Shown: positions 1-8,828, numbered from the stretch's first letter. The stretch is 64,000 nucleotides of DNA from SHYR01 sp034406555 (GCA_034406555.1 DASCRM010000017.1:1-64000), one strand, 5' to 3'. Notes: a model not told the origin generated them from the letters alone. A program made the numbers and translations.

Positions 1-199
1 CGTCCGGGGTTCCCGAACCACCTTCGTAGCTGATCTCGATGCGTGCAAGCTGTCCCGCGAAGCCCTCGCCGACGGCGATCTGCTCCCACTCGATTGAGGC
101 CACCCGCGCGCCGTTCAGCGACACCGCGCTGCTCAGAGCGTCGTTCATCCACTCAGCGGTCAGATCCGCGGGACCCTCTGGCACCGAAAGTTCAGCCAT
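1..199 (-). CDS. Phosphotransferase-family (kinase-like) protein, N-terminal fragment
   Basis: The gene runs off the left edge; only the first 66 codons are present. It starts at ATG 199, with a GGAGGGG ribosome binding site 7-8 nt upstream. The N-terminus has an LTAEWMNDAL helix followed by GFAGQLARIEISY, a pattern I associate with aminoglycoside-phosphotransferase or ecdysteroid-kinase-like proteins, where GF.GQLARL forms the start of the kinase N-lobe. The catalytic loop lies outside the window, so the family is a tentative call from a short segment. It follows the acyl-CoA carboxylase genes on the same strand with a 98-bp gap. Confidence 0.55.
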   Translation of the reverse strand, partial: MAELSVPEGPADLTAEWMNDALSSAVSLNGARVASIEWEQIAVGEGFAGQLARIEISYEGGSGTPD

Positions 200-297
200 C
201 GTCTCGTCCCCTCCGCGTGCTTACGACGTGAGCGAGGGGCAGCGTATCAGCTTCGTTCGGCGCTCTACGCACGCGCTCGAGCAGTGTCAGAAACGGT

Positions 298-1872
298 CTA
301 GGCGCGCGTACCTCGACGCTTCGGTCCGAGGATCGTGCCGAGCGACTGGTAGACGAGTTCGACCCACTCGCAGAGCAGCACTCGAGTGTCGCGCGGGTCG
401 ATGATCTCCTCGATGTTGAACGCCTCAGCGGTGCGGAACGGCGAGCGCAGGTCGTTCAGCTTCTCTTCGATCTCCGCCTGGTAGGCAGCGGGGTCATCGG
501 CCGCCTCGATGTCGCGCCGATAGGCGGCCATCACGCCGCCTTCGACAGGCAGCGAACCCCAGTCGCCGGAGGGCCACGCGATGCGGTAGTTCCAGCGCGC
601 GTGGTTCTGGTGCCCGGCCCCGGCGACGCCGAATGCGCGACGCACGACGACGGAGGACCACGGCACGGTCGCCTGGTAGATCGCCGACAGTGCGCGCACG
701 CCGCGCTTGATCGTGCCAGACGCCTCGGATGTGACGCCTAGCATGAACCCCGGTTGATCGACGAAGTTAACGATCGGCAGGTTGAAGGCGTCGCAGAGGT
801 CGACGAACTTCGTCAGCTTGTCGGAGCCCGGCCCGTCGAGCCCGCCGCCATTCGCCTTCGGATCGTTCGCCAGCACGCCGATCGGGTAGCCGTTCAGCCG
901 CCCAAAGGCGGTGACCTGGTTGGAGCCGTAGTGGCGGGTCATCTCGAACAAGCTGCCGCGATCGAGGATCAGCTCCAGCATCGCGCGCACGTCGTAGGGA
1001 CGCCGACGATCCTTCGGGATGATCGAGAGCAGCTCCTCGTCGCGCCGCTCGGGCGGGTCGTCGCACTCGCTCACCGGCGGGAGCTGCCAGGCGTTGTCCG
1101 GCAGGTAGGAGAGGAACGCCTGGATCTGCCGGAAGGCGTCGTCCTCGTCCTCCGCCTCGTTGTCGACCGCGCCGCTCTGGTAGACGTGGATGTGGGAGCC
1201 GCCCAGCTCCTCGTTCGCCTGCTGGCGATCCGCAGGCATCTCGTAGCCCATGCCGCGCTGCACGACGACCGGGCCCGCGATGAACATCTGCGAGGTGCCC
1301 TTCACCATCACCGAGAAATGCGCAGCAGCGACTCGTGCCGCGCCGATGCCGGCCACGGAGCCCATCGCGGCAGCGACGACTGGCACCTCTGCCAGCATCT
1401 GCACCATCGTCTCCCACGCGGGATTGCCGGGGATGTAGGTGCGTCCGATGTCCTCGATCGTACGCACGCTCCCGCCGCCGCCGGTGCCATCGATCAGCCG
1501 CACGATCGGGGTCTTCAGCTCTCGCGCCATGCGCTCGGCATGGCCGCTTTTGCCGCCGACTGCCCCGTCGGCAGCGCCGCCGCGCACCGTGAAGTCGTCG
1601 CCACCGACGACGACCGTGCGCCCGTTGATCTTCGCCGTGCCCATCACGTAGTTGGAGGGTGAGAAGCTGCTCAGCTCCCCGTCGGTGTACTCCGTGCGGC
1701 CGGCCAGCGAACCGCGTTCGCGGAAGGTTCCGGCGTCGAGCAACCGGTCGAGGCGTTCGCGGACCGTGAGGCGGCCACGAGCGTGGTGCGTCTCGATGCG
1801 CTCCTCGCCGCCGAGCTCGTACGCGAGCTCCTTACGGCGCTGAAGTTCCTCGATATCGTCTTGCCAGGTCAT
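298..1872 (-). CDS. Acyl-CoA (propionyl-CoA-type) carboxylase, carboxyltransferase subunit
   Basis: This 524-residue protein has the length and layout of propionyl/methylcrotonyl-CoA carboxylase beta subunits: two crotonase-like halves that move the carboxyl group from carboxybiotin to an acyl-CoA. Visible motifs are HHARGRLTVRERLDRLLD near residue 30, the glycine-rich DGTGGGGSVRT in the N-half, and VDQPGFMLG in the C-half, matching the D-x-PGF-x-G motif of the family. The biotin carrier gene lies just upstream on the same strand with a 43-bp gap, so the two are probably co-transcribed. No biotin carboxylase gene is in the window. Substrate (acetyl-, propionyl- or another acyl-CoA) cannot be decided from sequence alone. 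Confidence 0.9.
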   Translation of the reverse strand: MTWQDDIEELQRRKELAYELGGEERIETHHARGRLTVRERLDRLLDAGTFRERGSLAGRTEYTDGELSSFSPSNYVMGTAKINGRTVVVGGDDFTVRGGAADGAVGGKSGHAERMARELKTPIVRLIDGTGGGGSVRTIEDIGRTYIPGNPAWETMVQMLAEVPVVAAAMGSVAGIGAARVAAAHFSVMVKGTSQMFIAGPVVVQRGMGYEMPADRQQANEELGGSHIHVYQSGAVDNEAEDEDDAFRQIQAFLSYLPDNAWQLPPVSECDDPPERRDEELLSIIPKDRRRPYDVRAMLELILDRGSLFEMTRHYGSNQVTAFGRLNGYPIGVLANDPKANGGGLDGPGSDKLTKFVDLCDAFNLPIVNFVDQPGFMLGVTSEASGTIKRGVRALSAIYQATVPWSSVVVRRAFGVAGAGHQNHARWNYRIAWPSGDWGSLPVEGGVMAAYRRDIEAADDPAAYQAEIEEKLNDLRSPFRTAEAFNIEEIIDPRDTRVLLCEWVELVYQSLGTILGPKRRGTRA

Positions 1873-1915
1873 GGATCGCCCCCTGCGCGTCTACTTGCTG
1901 GGAGGGACGCCCGGG

Positions 1916-2128
1916 TTAGGTGTCGAGTCGCAGCAGCGTCTCGCCCTCTTCGACGTACGCCTCTAGCTCGACGAGGATCTCCGCGACGGTGCCGTCGGCG
2001 GGTGCCTCAACCGGTGTCAGCATCTTCATGGACTCGAGCGTGAGCAGCTCTTGCTCCGCCTTCACGACGTCACCGACCGCGACAGCGATCTCGGCGATTT
2101 TCCCCGGCCACTCGGCTTTCACGTCCAT
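1916..2128 (-). CDS. Biotin carboxyl carrier protein (stand-alone biotinyl domain)
   Basis: A 70-residue single biotinyl domain. The biotinylation motif ESMKM is present with the acceptor lysine at residue 35, and the fold-typical start (MDVKAEWPGKI) and end (EEGETLLRLDT) bracket it, so this is a complete stand-alone carrier rather than a fragment. ATG 2128 is preceded by GGGAGGA at good spacing. It shuttles the biotin group between a biotin carboxylase (not in this window) and the carboxyltransferase encoded immediately downstream. The 78-bp gap to the CoA transferase upstream is short enough for one transcript. Confidence 0.9.
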   Translation of the reverse strand: MDVKAEWPGKIAEIAVAVGDVVKAEQELLTLESMKMLTPVEAPADGTVAEILVELEAYVEEGETLLRLDT

Positions 2129-2206
2129 CTTATCGTCCTCCCGACAGTTTTCTACGTAGCGCGTAACACTGGCTCGACCCGCCGTTTCGGGTCAAGCGAA
2201 GGGACA

Positions 2207-4588
2207 CTACCCCGGCGGTCGGTCGACGATCACGCCGTCTTCGTAGAGTGCCGCGACGTCCCCGTCCGACATCCCGAGCAACCCGCCGAGCACGGCCTCG
2301 TTGTCACCGCCGAGCGTCGGCGCGGGCGCGTACTGCGCGTACCCACGGTCGCCGTCGAAGTGCACCGGCGATCCGTCGTAGCGCTGGACGCCGTTGTCGG
2401 GTTCATCGAGGTCGATCCAGTAGCCCCGCGCCGCGAGATGTGGGTCGGCCATCACCTCGGGTGAGGAGTAGACGGCGCCCGCAGGCACGCCTGCGGCCTG
2501 CAGCTCGCTCATCAGCGCGACCTTCTCAAAGCCGACGGTCCACGCCTCGATCGCCTCGTCGAGCGCCTCACGGTGCTTCAGGCGGGCCTCGTTGGTGGCG
2601 AAGCGGGGGTCGTCTGCCCAGCCCGCGCCTGCTGCGCCCGCGAGCCCCTGCCACTGCCGCTCGTCAGTGGCGGCGATCGTGATCCAGTCGTCGTCCCCGG
2701 CGCAGCGGTAGACGCCATGCGGCGCGACGGCACGGTCCGCGTTGCCGATGCGCGAGGGCTCAATCCCGGCCTGCTGCCGCTCAATCAGCTGCTCGCCGAT
2801 CATCACCACGCCGGTCTCGTGTTGCGAAAGGTCGATCAACCCGCCCTCGCCGGTGCGCTCGCGGCGGTCGAGCGCGGTCACTACCGCCACAGCGGCAGCG
2901 ATGCCACCCATTGCGTCGGTGAGCGCCTTCGAGGTGACGCGCGGCTCGTGATCGGAGTAGCCCATGATCGCCGTCAGCCCGATCAGCGGCTCGATGCTTG
3001 GCCCGAGCCCGATGTAGTCGCGGTAGGGCCCCTGCTGGCCGAAGGCCTGCATCGCCACATAGATGATCTGGTCGTTCGCCTGCTTCATCTCCTCGTAGCC
3101 GAGACCAAGACCGGGCATCGTGCGTGCGCTGAAGTTTTCGATCACGACATCGGCCTCGGCGACGAGCCCCAAGAAGATCGCCCGCCCCTGCTCCGATTTG
3201 AGGTCAATCGCAACGCTGCGCTTGTTGCGGTTCAGCTTGTTGAACAACCCCTGTCGGTTCCAATGATTCTCCGGCGCGTCCGAACCGAGGATGTTGCCGA
3301 TGCCGGGCGGCAGCACCGCCGGGCCACGGCCGAGCTGCGCCTCGATCTTCACGACGTCCGCGCCCATGTCGCCCAGGATCAGCGTGCTGAGCGGTCCCGA
3401 CCAGATGCGCGTCAGGTCGAGGATGCGGACACCATCGAGTGGCCGCGCGGGCGCAGGCAGGCTCGCAGCCGAAGCACCGTTCGAGGTGCCCTCGGGCAGT
3501 TCGCCGAGCACCGCTTCGGTGTCCGCACCGGACGCGACGGGTGCGTGCTCCGTGGGGCGCTCCTGGCCGACGTAGAAGAACGGCGAGCCGGTCGTTCGCA
3601 GCCCCTCAGCACCCTCGGTCATACCCTCGATCGGCCGCCAGAACTCGCGGTCGTTGAGGTGAGGGTCCTCGAGCGTGTCCTGCAACGAAACTGCGTAACC
3701 AACAGGCACGCGCCAGGTCTCCTGCCCCTCCGTGAAGATGCGCTGCTTCGACCAGTCCTTGAAGACGTCGTGGATGATCTCCTCAAGCTCGTCGATATGC
3801 TCCATGCGGTCGTTGTTGTTGAGGAAGCGAGGGTCGTCGGCCAGTTCGGGGTGGCCGATCATCAGCGTGAACGGTGTCCAGAAGTTGGGCAGGATATTGC
3901 AGCCCCACCAGCCGTCCTTGCACGGCATCAGGCTGGTCGGCGCGAGATTCTCCCAACGGTTGCCGTGGCGGCTGCGGACCAACCCGGCGTTGGTGAGCAT
4001 GGTGAACGTGAACTGGTGCAGGCTTGCCAGCACCTCCATCGCGCTCACCTCCACGCGCACCGGCGGCGCGCCGTCTTCGCCGCGAGTGCGAAGCTGGGCC
4101 GCCAGCGAGGCGATATAGGCGTAGGAGCCGGCCTGGTAGTGCGGGTAGTTGCCCGGCATCGTCAGCGGTGCGCGACCGATGTCGCCGTGCAGCCACGTGT
4201 ACCCGCCGAGTGCGAGCAGCGTGGAGCGGGTCGCCTCCCAGGCGCGATACGGCCCGCTCAGCCCGAACGGCGTGACGCTGGTGCGCACCGCCGGGCCGGC
4301 ATCACCGCCGAGGTCAAGCAAGCCGAGGTCATCGACCTCCCGGGCCGTCGCGTCGGTGACCAGCACATCGCAGCTCGCAGCGAGACGATCGAGCGTCCCG
4401 CGCTGCGCCAAGTCGCGATAGTCGAGCGCTACGCGCCGCTTGCCGCCGTGGAGGTAGAGCTCGAGCGACTCTCGCGCGGCTGGGCGATCGGGCAGTTCGA
4501 CGCGGATCACCTCCGCGCCCCAGCGCGCGTAGAGCTTCCCGCAGTACGCCGCAGCCTCGTCGCGCTCGCTCAGTTCGAGTACCCGCAT
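2207..4588 (-). CDS. Tandem (double-domain) CaiB/BaiF family CoA transferase
   Basis: The protein (793 residues from ATG 4588) contains two family III CoA transferase units. The open frame continues upstream to 4807, but that part overlaps the thioredoxin gene and is non-coding in character, so MRVLELSERDEAAAYC is the likely start. The C-terminal unit begins around residue 400 at LDGVRILDLTRIWSGP and has the usual GADVVKIE, RNKRSVAIDLK and a SKALTDAMGG segment carrying the expected catalytic aspartate. The N-terminal unit keeps the overall fold (GAEVIRVE, RRVALDYRDL), but the matching segment reads YPHYQAGSYAY with no aspartate, so it is probably inactive. Linker residues are Ala/Pro-rich. 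It likely moves CoA between acyl groups; the substrate is unknown. Confidence 0.85.
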   Translation of the reverse strand: MRVLELSERDEAAAYCGKLYARWGAEVIRVELPDRPAARESLELYLHGGKRRVALDYRDLAQRGTLDRLAASCDVLVTDATAREVDDLGLLDLGGDAGPAVRTSVTPFGLSGPYRAWEATRSTLLALGGYTWLHGDIGRAPLTMPGNYPHYQAGSYAYIASLAAQLRTRGEDGAPPVRVEVSAMEVLASLHQFTFTMLTNAGLVRSRHGNRWENLAPTSLMPCKDGWWGCNILPNFWTPFTLMIGHPELADDPRFLNNNDRMEHIDELEEIIHDVFKDWSKQRIFTEGQETWRVPVGYAVSLQDTLEDPHLNDREFWRPIEGMTEGAEGLRTTGSPFFYVGQERPTEHAPVASGADTEAVLGELPEGTSNGASAASLPAPARPLDGVRILDLTRIWSGPLSTLILGDMGADVVKIEAQLGRGPAVLPPGIGNILGSDAPENHWNRQGLFNKLNRNKRSVAIDLKSEQGRAIFLGLVAEADVVIENFSARTMPGLGLGYEEMKQANDQIIYVAMQAFGQQGPYRDYIGLGPSIEPLIGLTAIMGYSDHEPRVTSKALTDAMGGIAAAVAVVTALDRRERTGEGGLIDLSQHETGVVMIGEQLIERQQAGIEPSRIGNADRAVAPHGVYRCAGDDDWITIAATDERQWQGLAGAAGAGWADDPRFATNEARLKHREALDEAIEAWTVGFEKVALMSELQAAGVPAGAVYSSPEVMADPHLAARGYWIDLDEPDNGVQRYDGSPVHFDGDRGYAQYAPAPTLGGDNEAVLGGLLGMSDGDVAALYEDGVIVDRPPG

Positions 4589-4637
4589 GAGGGGTACAAC
4601 TACAGCATCGGGGGGCGATTCGCCAGCGGTCGCGCCG

Positions 4638-5246
4638 CTACGACCCTCCGGCTGCGTCCGCCAGCGCGACGCCGTCGGCGAGCAGATTGCCGAAGACCGG
4701 GCCCAGCGACTTCTGTCGCAGGATGCCGTCGCGGTCGATGAAGAAGGTCGATGGCAGGCCTCGTACGCCGTAGTGCTGGACGATCTCGTCGCTGGCGTCG
4801 AAGCCAACCTCGAAGGTCAGGCCGAACTCCTCGACGAACTCGCGTACCGCACCTTCGGTGTCCTCAACCAGCTTGTCGACGGCGAGGATGGCGAAATCAT
4901 CAGCGGCCTCACGCTGCTCGAAGATCTCCTGGAAGTCCGGCATCTCCGCCCGACACGGCGGGCACCAGCTCGCCCAGAAGTTCAGCACCATGGTCTTGCC
5001 TCGGAAGTCGGAGAGCCGCACGACCTCGCCGCTGACGGTGAGGATGGCAAAGTCCGGGGCCAGCTCCCCGACCTTCACGCCGTTGCTGTCGATCAGGCCG
5101 AGCGCCGTGTCGCCCGCGCCGGCCTCGCTGCTGCTCAGGTACTCGCGCTGCACGAACAGTCCGCCGATTACGGCGATGATCAGTGCGACGATCGAGTAGC
5201 GGATCAGCTGCTGACGGGGTGTTGGGGGGCCGTGTGAGAACGCCAC
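4638..5246 (-). CDS. Membrane-anchored TlpA/ResA-like thiol-disulfide oxidoreductase
   Basis: 202 residues: a single N-terminal membrane segment (about residues 16-32), a short linker, then a redoxin domain. The active site is W94-C95-P-P-C98 inside NFWASWCPPCRAEMPDF, and the cis-proline loop reads GLPSTFFID. This layout fits a TlpA/ResA protein facing outward from the membrane and reducing disulfides, for example in cytochrome c maturation or metal-site assembly. GTG 5246 is preceded by GGAG six bases upstream. It lies in a minus-strand series with the DUF3179 lipoprotein and the glutaredoxin-like gene, which suggests a shared thiol-redox theme. Confidence 0.9.
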   Translation of the reverse strand: MAFSHGPPTPRQQLIRYSIVALIIAVIGGLFVQREYLSSSEAGAGDTALGLIDSNGVKVGELAPDFAILTVSGEVVRLSDFRGKTMVLNFWASWCPPCRAEMPDFQEIFEQREAADDFAILAVDKLVEDTEGAVREFVEEFGLTFEVGFDASDEIVQHYGVRGLPSTFFIDRDGILRQKSLGPVFGNLLADGVALADAAGGS

Positions 5247-5263
5247 GAGGGGCTCCGTCTTTG

Positions 5264-5282
5264 AGTGGACAACCGGTCCACT
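5264..5282 (-). promoter_or_regulatory. Inverted repeat AGTGGAC-N5-GTCCACT between DUF3179 and TlpA genes
   Basis: A perfect 7-bp dyad with a 5-base spacer lies 18 bases before the TlpA-like start codon and 46 bases after the DUF3179 stop. It could be an operator for the thioredoxin gene or a weak terminator of the upstream gene; there is no T-tract after it, so an operator seems somewhat more likely. Confidence 0.4.
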
Positions 5283-5327
5283 AAATCCATTGTCGACCGC
5301 CTGAGCGCCCGGAGTGTCAGAGAAGTG

Positions 5328-6596
5328 TTACCCGCCCGTGTTGCCTATGATAATCTTGGTCTCCGGCATGAATGTCGCCCACGCAAACCAGAAGTGGTTG
5401 CCGGAAATCACCGGATCCAGCGCGGCACCCGCCAGTCCCCCGGTCCGTGCCTTGCCGAGCACGTCCCAGACAGTGCCGGTCTTCGTGTCCACGATCGCGC
5501 CATCGCGCGACTCAAACGTCAGACGCTCGCCATCGAGGAAGGGTGAGAACGCCCCGGCAGCGCCGATGTTGCGGCTGCCGATGATGAACGACTCGTCAAG
5601 CGCGGAGACCGCCCCCGACTGCCAGAAGGCGACGACGGGTTGGCCCGCGACATCCGTCTCCATCACCACCTCCGTGGAGAGTGAGGCGAACGGGAACGCG
5701 CCCGCATCGCCATCGATCTCGACCGTCAGCACGCGCTCCTTGCCATCGAAGTCCTCGTCGAGCGGGAACATCGGGCTACTGCCGACGCGGTCGTAGCCGG
5801 AGTACGGGTTGCGGCCGTAGTCGTAGCGGTAGCCGGTACTGCGCGAGAGCACAACGGCGTCCGGATGCGCCAGGTCAAACTCCGCCCATGAGACGATCTG
5901 CGAGGCCAGCATCGTGAGTCGCTTGCCGGTGTCGTCGCCAACGATTGCTTCGCCGGTGATCTGCTGCCAGAACGACTCGTCGGTGCGATCGAACATCACG
6001 AGGTCGTTGACTCGCACCAGGCCGCTGACACCGAACGGCCGCTCCTCACCATCGACGCGACGGTCGAAGGTGGTCGACGTGTTGCAGAGCGGGCAGAACG
6101 TCACCGCGACCGGCACGCCCCCGATCACGTCGTTCACGATCTCGTGCCTGATCAGAATGTCGATCGGGTAGGCACGGACTTCGCCGTTGACCTCCAACGC
6201 GATCACGGGACTCTGTGGCTCGATCATGCGGGCCGCTTCTTCATGGCTGATGAATTGTGGTTCGTTGAGTGCCGGAATGCCGTCCTTGCCGGGCCCGCCG
6301 GGAATCAGGTCATCGAGGTTGATGCTGCGGATCGCCCAGTTCGTCTCGCTGTATCGCCCACCTATTGCGTTGAAGATCAGTTCCTCGCGCTCCGTGAACG
6401 GCCGGTCGAAGACGGAGTGGTCGATCTCTCCCGTCGTCGGCGTGGGGCTTGCCGTCACAACCGCGGCCACGACCGTCGTCGCTGGTGCGGCCGTCGCCGC
6501 GCTACTTACGCCTGCGGTGTCGTCGTCGCCACCGCAGGCGACGGCGAGCGCCGCCGCGAACAGCACAGTTTCTGCGAGCCAGTTTCGTCGGTTCAT
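5328..6596 (-). CDS. DUF3179 domain-containing lipoprotein
   Basis: From ATG 6596 the protein has 422 residues. It opens with a lipoprotein signal peptide, and the lipid-modified cysteine is probably residue 21 (LAVAC). An Ala/Thr/Pro linker follows, then a DUF3179 domain with the signature TFCPLCNTSTTFDR, and later WQQITGEAIVGD and a C-terminal FWFAWATFMPETKI. The function of DUF3179 is not established. The frame is open further upstream to 6830, but only because of a one-base insertion that fuses it to the glutaredoxin-like gene; ATG 6596 overlaps that gene's restored stop (ATGA), a normal coupled-translation layout. No strong ribosome binding site is visible, consistent with coupling. Confidence 0.85.
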   Translation of the reverse strand: MNRRNWLAETVLFAAALAVACGGDDDTAGVSSAATAAPATTVVAAVVTASPTPTTGEIDHSVFDRPFTEREELIFNAIGGRYSETNWAIRSINLDDLIPGGPGKDGIPALNEPQFISHEEAARMIEPQSPVIALEVNGEVRAYPIDILIRHEIVNDVIGGVPVAVTFCPLCNTSTTFDRRVDGEERPFGVSGLVRVNDLVMFDRTDESFWQQITGEAIVGDDTGKRLTMLASQIVSWAEFDLAHPDAVVLSRSTGYRYDYGRNPYSGYDRVGSSPMFPLDEDFDGKERVLTVEIDGDAGAFPFASLSTEVVMETDVAGQPVVAFWQSGAVSALDESFIIGSRNIGAAGAFSPFLDGERLTFESRDGAIVDTKTGTVWDVLGKARTGGLAGAALDPVISGNHFWFAWATFMPETKIIIGNTGG

Positions 6597-6830
6597 GCGT
6601 GCACCCCAGCCGTCAGCGCCTGCAGTAGTTCGTCCTCGTCCGGCGATCCCCTGCGAGAAGATCTTGCCATCGATCGTCAGCACCGGAGCGTGCCAGCCCC
6701 CGCGACGCAGCGCGTCGAAGAGGTGGTTGAACCAGGGCTTCACTTTCACTTCGACATCGCCGACCTGCTCAGCGGCTCTGCGCGCCGTGCGGATCGTGAG
6801 GTCACACTCTTCGCACCACGAATGTGGCAC
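6593..6830 (-). pseudogene. Glutaredoxin-like small redox protein, frameshifted (+1 in a C4/G4 run)
   Basis: The reading frame starts PHSWCEECDLTI (a CxxC redox motif) and runs through APVLTIDGKIFSQG, typical of short glutaredoxin-like proteins. At the C4 run 6648-6651 (G4 on the coding strand) it shifts. Dropping one G gives SPDEDELLQALTAGVHA and a TGA that overlaps the ATG of the DUF3179 gene. The restored protein would be about 78 residues. The only standard start is GTG 6830, which would cut into the first beta strand (LFFRVPHS); a CTG 12 bases upstream would fit the fold better. The lesion is either genuine or a homopolymer sequencing error. Confidence 0.7.
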
Positions 6831-7010
6831 CCGGAAAAACAGCTGCCGGCCCGTGATGGGCTAGACCGTGATCTCGCGTTTGGCATTGGTTGGGACGTCC
6901 CTTCTTGTCCTGATCCGATGGTATGCGGGAGCGGTCGATCCCTCGGGTAAGCCGGATCACGCCCCCGGCTGACGGTACCCGCGGCACTGTCCGCACCCGG
7001 GAACCGCGGT

Positions 7011-7016
7011 TAGGAT
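7011..7016 (+). promoter_or_regulatory. -10-like TAGGAT 6 nt before GTG 7023 (leaderless start)
   Basis: TAGGAT is separated from the GTG start of the sirtuin gene by six bases, which would place the transcript start at the start codon. No Shine-Dalgarno sequence is present. Confidence 0.5.
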
Positions 7017-7022
7017 TGCGCC

Positions 7023-7820
7023 GTGACCAACGAACTCGACCGCGACACCCTCACGCGCTGCGCCGACCTGCTCGCGCAGGCCCGCCACGCGGTGGCGCTG
7101 GCCGGTGCCGGCATGTCGAAGGAGTCCGGCGTCCCCACCTTTCGAGGCGAGGGCGGGCTCTGGACGGAGCGCGGCGAACCGCCCCTCAATCAGTACGACG
7201 GCTTCCGCGAGGACCCAAAGCGCTGGTGGGAACGGCGGCTTGAGCAGGCGCAGAGCGTCGACGGCTTCGGCACGGCGCTGGAAGCTGCTGAGCCGAACGC
7301 GGGACACCGCGCGCTGGCCGAACTGGAGGAGCTCGGCGTGCTCGGGCACCTGATCTCGCAGAACATCGACGACCTCCATCGTCAGGCCGGGCAACGCTCG
7401 CTGACCGAGATCCACGGCAACCGCCACTGGATGCGCTGCGTCGGCTGCGAGACCCGCTGGCCGAGGCAGGAGTTTCCCGTAGACGCCGAGAATCTGCCAC
7501 CGCGTTGCTCCCAGCCGGGATGCGACGGCATCGTGAAGGGCGACACCGTGATGTTCGGCGAGCCGATCCCACCCTCGGCGTTGGTGCGGTCGCAGGAGGA
7601 GACGATGCGCGCGGACGTCTTCCTCTCGATCGGCACCTCGGCGCTCGTCTACCCGGCCGCCCAGTACCCGATGCTCGCGGTGCAACGAGGGGTGCAGCTG
7701 ATCGAGATCAACCCGGAGCCGACGCCGCTGACGGAGGTCGCCAGCGAGGTGCTGCGCGGGCCGTCCGGCGAAATACTGCCGCTGCTCGTCGACGCTGTAC
7801 GCGATCGGCTCGACCCCTGA
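7023..7820 (+). CDS. Sir2-family NAD-dependent protein deacylase (sirtuin)
   Basis: 265 residues, full family length. The NAD site GAGMSKESGVPTFRG is near residue 29, QNIDDLHRQAG and the catalytic histidine in EIHGNRHW follow, and a four-cysteine zinc knuckle is formed by CVGCETRW and CSQPGCDG. The C-terminal SIGTSALVYPAA and LIEINPEPT strands complete the Rossmann part. Sirtuins remove acyl groups from lysine using NAD, typically controlling acyl-CoA synthetases and other metabolic enzymes, which suits a region rich in acyl-CoA genes. The short N-terminus and one zinc site suggest a bacterial CobB/class U or III type; acyl preference cannot be read with confidence. Confidence 0.92.
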   Translation: MTNELDRDTLTRCADLLAQARHAVALAGAGMSKESGVPTFRGEGGLWTERGEPPLNQYDGFREDPKRWWERRLEQAQSVDGFGTALEAAEPNAGHRALAELEELGVLGHLISQNIDDLHRQAGQRSLTEIHGNRHWMRCVGCETRWPRQEFPVDAENLPPRCSQPGCDGIVKGDTVMFGEPIPPSALVRSQEETMRADVFLSIGTSALVYPAAQYPMLAVQRGVQLIEINPEPTPLTEVASEVLRGPSGEILPLLVDAVRDRLDP

Positions 7821-7871
7821 ACCGGCCCACCCCCCCAAACCGGCCCGCTCGACCGTGCGAGGTGCGCTGAG

Positions 7872-8828
7872 ATGCCGGGCATCCTGATCGGTACCGACGA
7901 CGGCGTGCTCGAGGTGATTCCCGGCGAAGAGCCGGTGCGCTTCCTCGACGGCATGCGCATCAGCTCGATCGACTACCGCGATGGCGTCGCGGCCGCCGCC
8001 GTGCCCGGGCATGGAGTCTGGGTCAGCCTCAGCAACGCCGGGCACCAGTTCACGCGCTGGAGCGGGGAAGGCTGGACGCAGGTCTGGGAGGGCGATGCCC
8101 ACACTGTGCGCGCCTCCCCCGGCGGGGAGATCTACGTCGGCGCCTCGCCCCCTGCCCTCTTCGCGGTCTTCCCCGGCGCGGTCGAGGCGAACGAGCTCGG
8201 CGCGTTCCGTGGCGCGCTGCGTGGGGAGTCCGGCACGGGCACGGAGGTGGTCGCGATCGGCTTCCCGGACAGCGGGCCGGAGGGCATCCTCTACGCCGCC
8301 GTCGCGGGCGGCGCGGTGTGGTGCGCGCCCGATCCCGGCACCACGCTGCAGTTCGAACGCTTCGAGAAGCGCTCCGACGGGCTGGGCAGTGACCTGCGCG
8401 GACTGTGGGTGCATCCGGAACGACCGGACCGCGTCTTCGCCAGCACCGCCAGCGGCTTCTTCCGCTCGGACGATGCCGGGCGCACGTGGGTGCAGTCGAT
8501 CTCCGGCCTCGATCGCGGCCGCGCGAGCAGCCTCGTGGTGATGCCGGGGTCGTCGGACGCGCTCGTGCTGGCATGCGCCCGACGTGAGCCCGACCTCGAT
8601 GGCGCGCTCTTCCGCTCGGCGAACGGCGGCGTCTCGTGGACGCGGCTGATGCTGGAGAACGAGGACGAGTGGGAACGCGCACCGCTCGTCGCTCGGCTCT
8701 GGGAGAGCGAGGACACGCTCTTTGCCGTCGCCGGAGAGAAGATCTGGGGCTCGCATGACGGCGGGCGCAGCTGGGTCGAGCTCGCCGATGGGATCTCGGC
8801 CGCCAACGCGATGGCGCCCGCCCTCTAA
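7872..8828 (+). CDS. BNR/Asp-box repeat protein (sialidase-like beta-propeller)
   Basis: 318 residues with at least three Asp-box repeats: RSDDAGRTWVQ, RSANGGVSWTR and SHDGGRSWVE, the S-x-D-x-G-x-x-W pattern at regular intervals in the C-terminal half. These mark a beta-propeller as in sialidases and photosystem assembly factors, but no sialidase catalytic arginine triad can be identified and there is no signal peptide, so it is probably cytoplasmic. GAGGTG lies just upstream of ATG 7872. The 51-bp gap after the sirtuin gene suggests co-transcription. The biochemical role is unknown. Confidence 0.75.
   Translation: MPGILIGTDDGVLEVIPGEEPVRFLDGMRISSIDYRDGVAAAAVPGHGVWVSLSNAGHQFTRWSGEGWTQVWEGDAHTVRASPGGEIYVGASPPALFAVFPGAVEANELGAFRGALRGESGTGTEVVAIGFPDSGPEGILYAAVAGGAVWCAPDPGTTLQFERFEKRSDGLGSDLRGLWVHPERPDRVFASTASGFFRSDDAGRTWVQSISGLDRGRASSLVVMPGSSDALVLACARREPDLDGALFRSANGGVSWTRLMLENEDEWERAPLVARLWESEDTLFAVAGEKIWGSHDGGRSWVELADGISAANAMAPAL

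Noticed and set aside
2573..4741. A 722-codon open frame opposite the double CoA transferase
   Set aside because: Shadow frame in GC-rich DNA; the minus-strand product has unmistakable CoA transferase motifs.
4589..4807. N-terminal extension of the double CoA transferase
   Set aside because: Overlaps the TlpA-like gene, is Ser/Thr/Arg-rich and non-family; ATG 4588 gives the natural start.
7872..8828. True sialidase
   Set aside because: Asp-boxes are present but no catalytic arginine triad or secretion signal can be seen.
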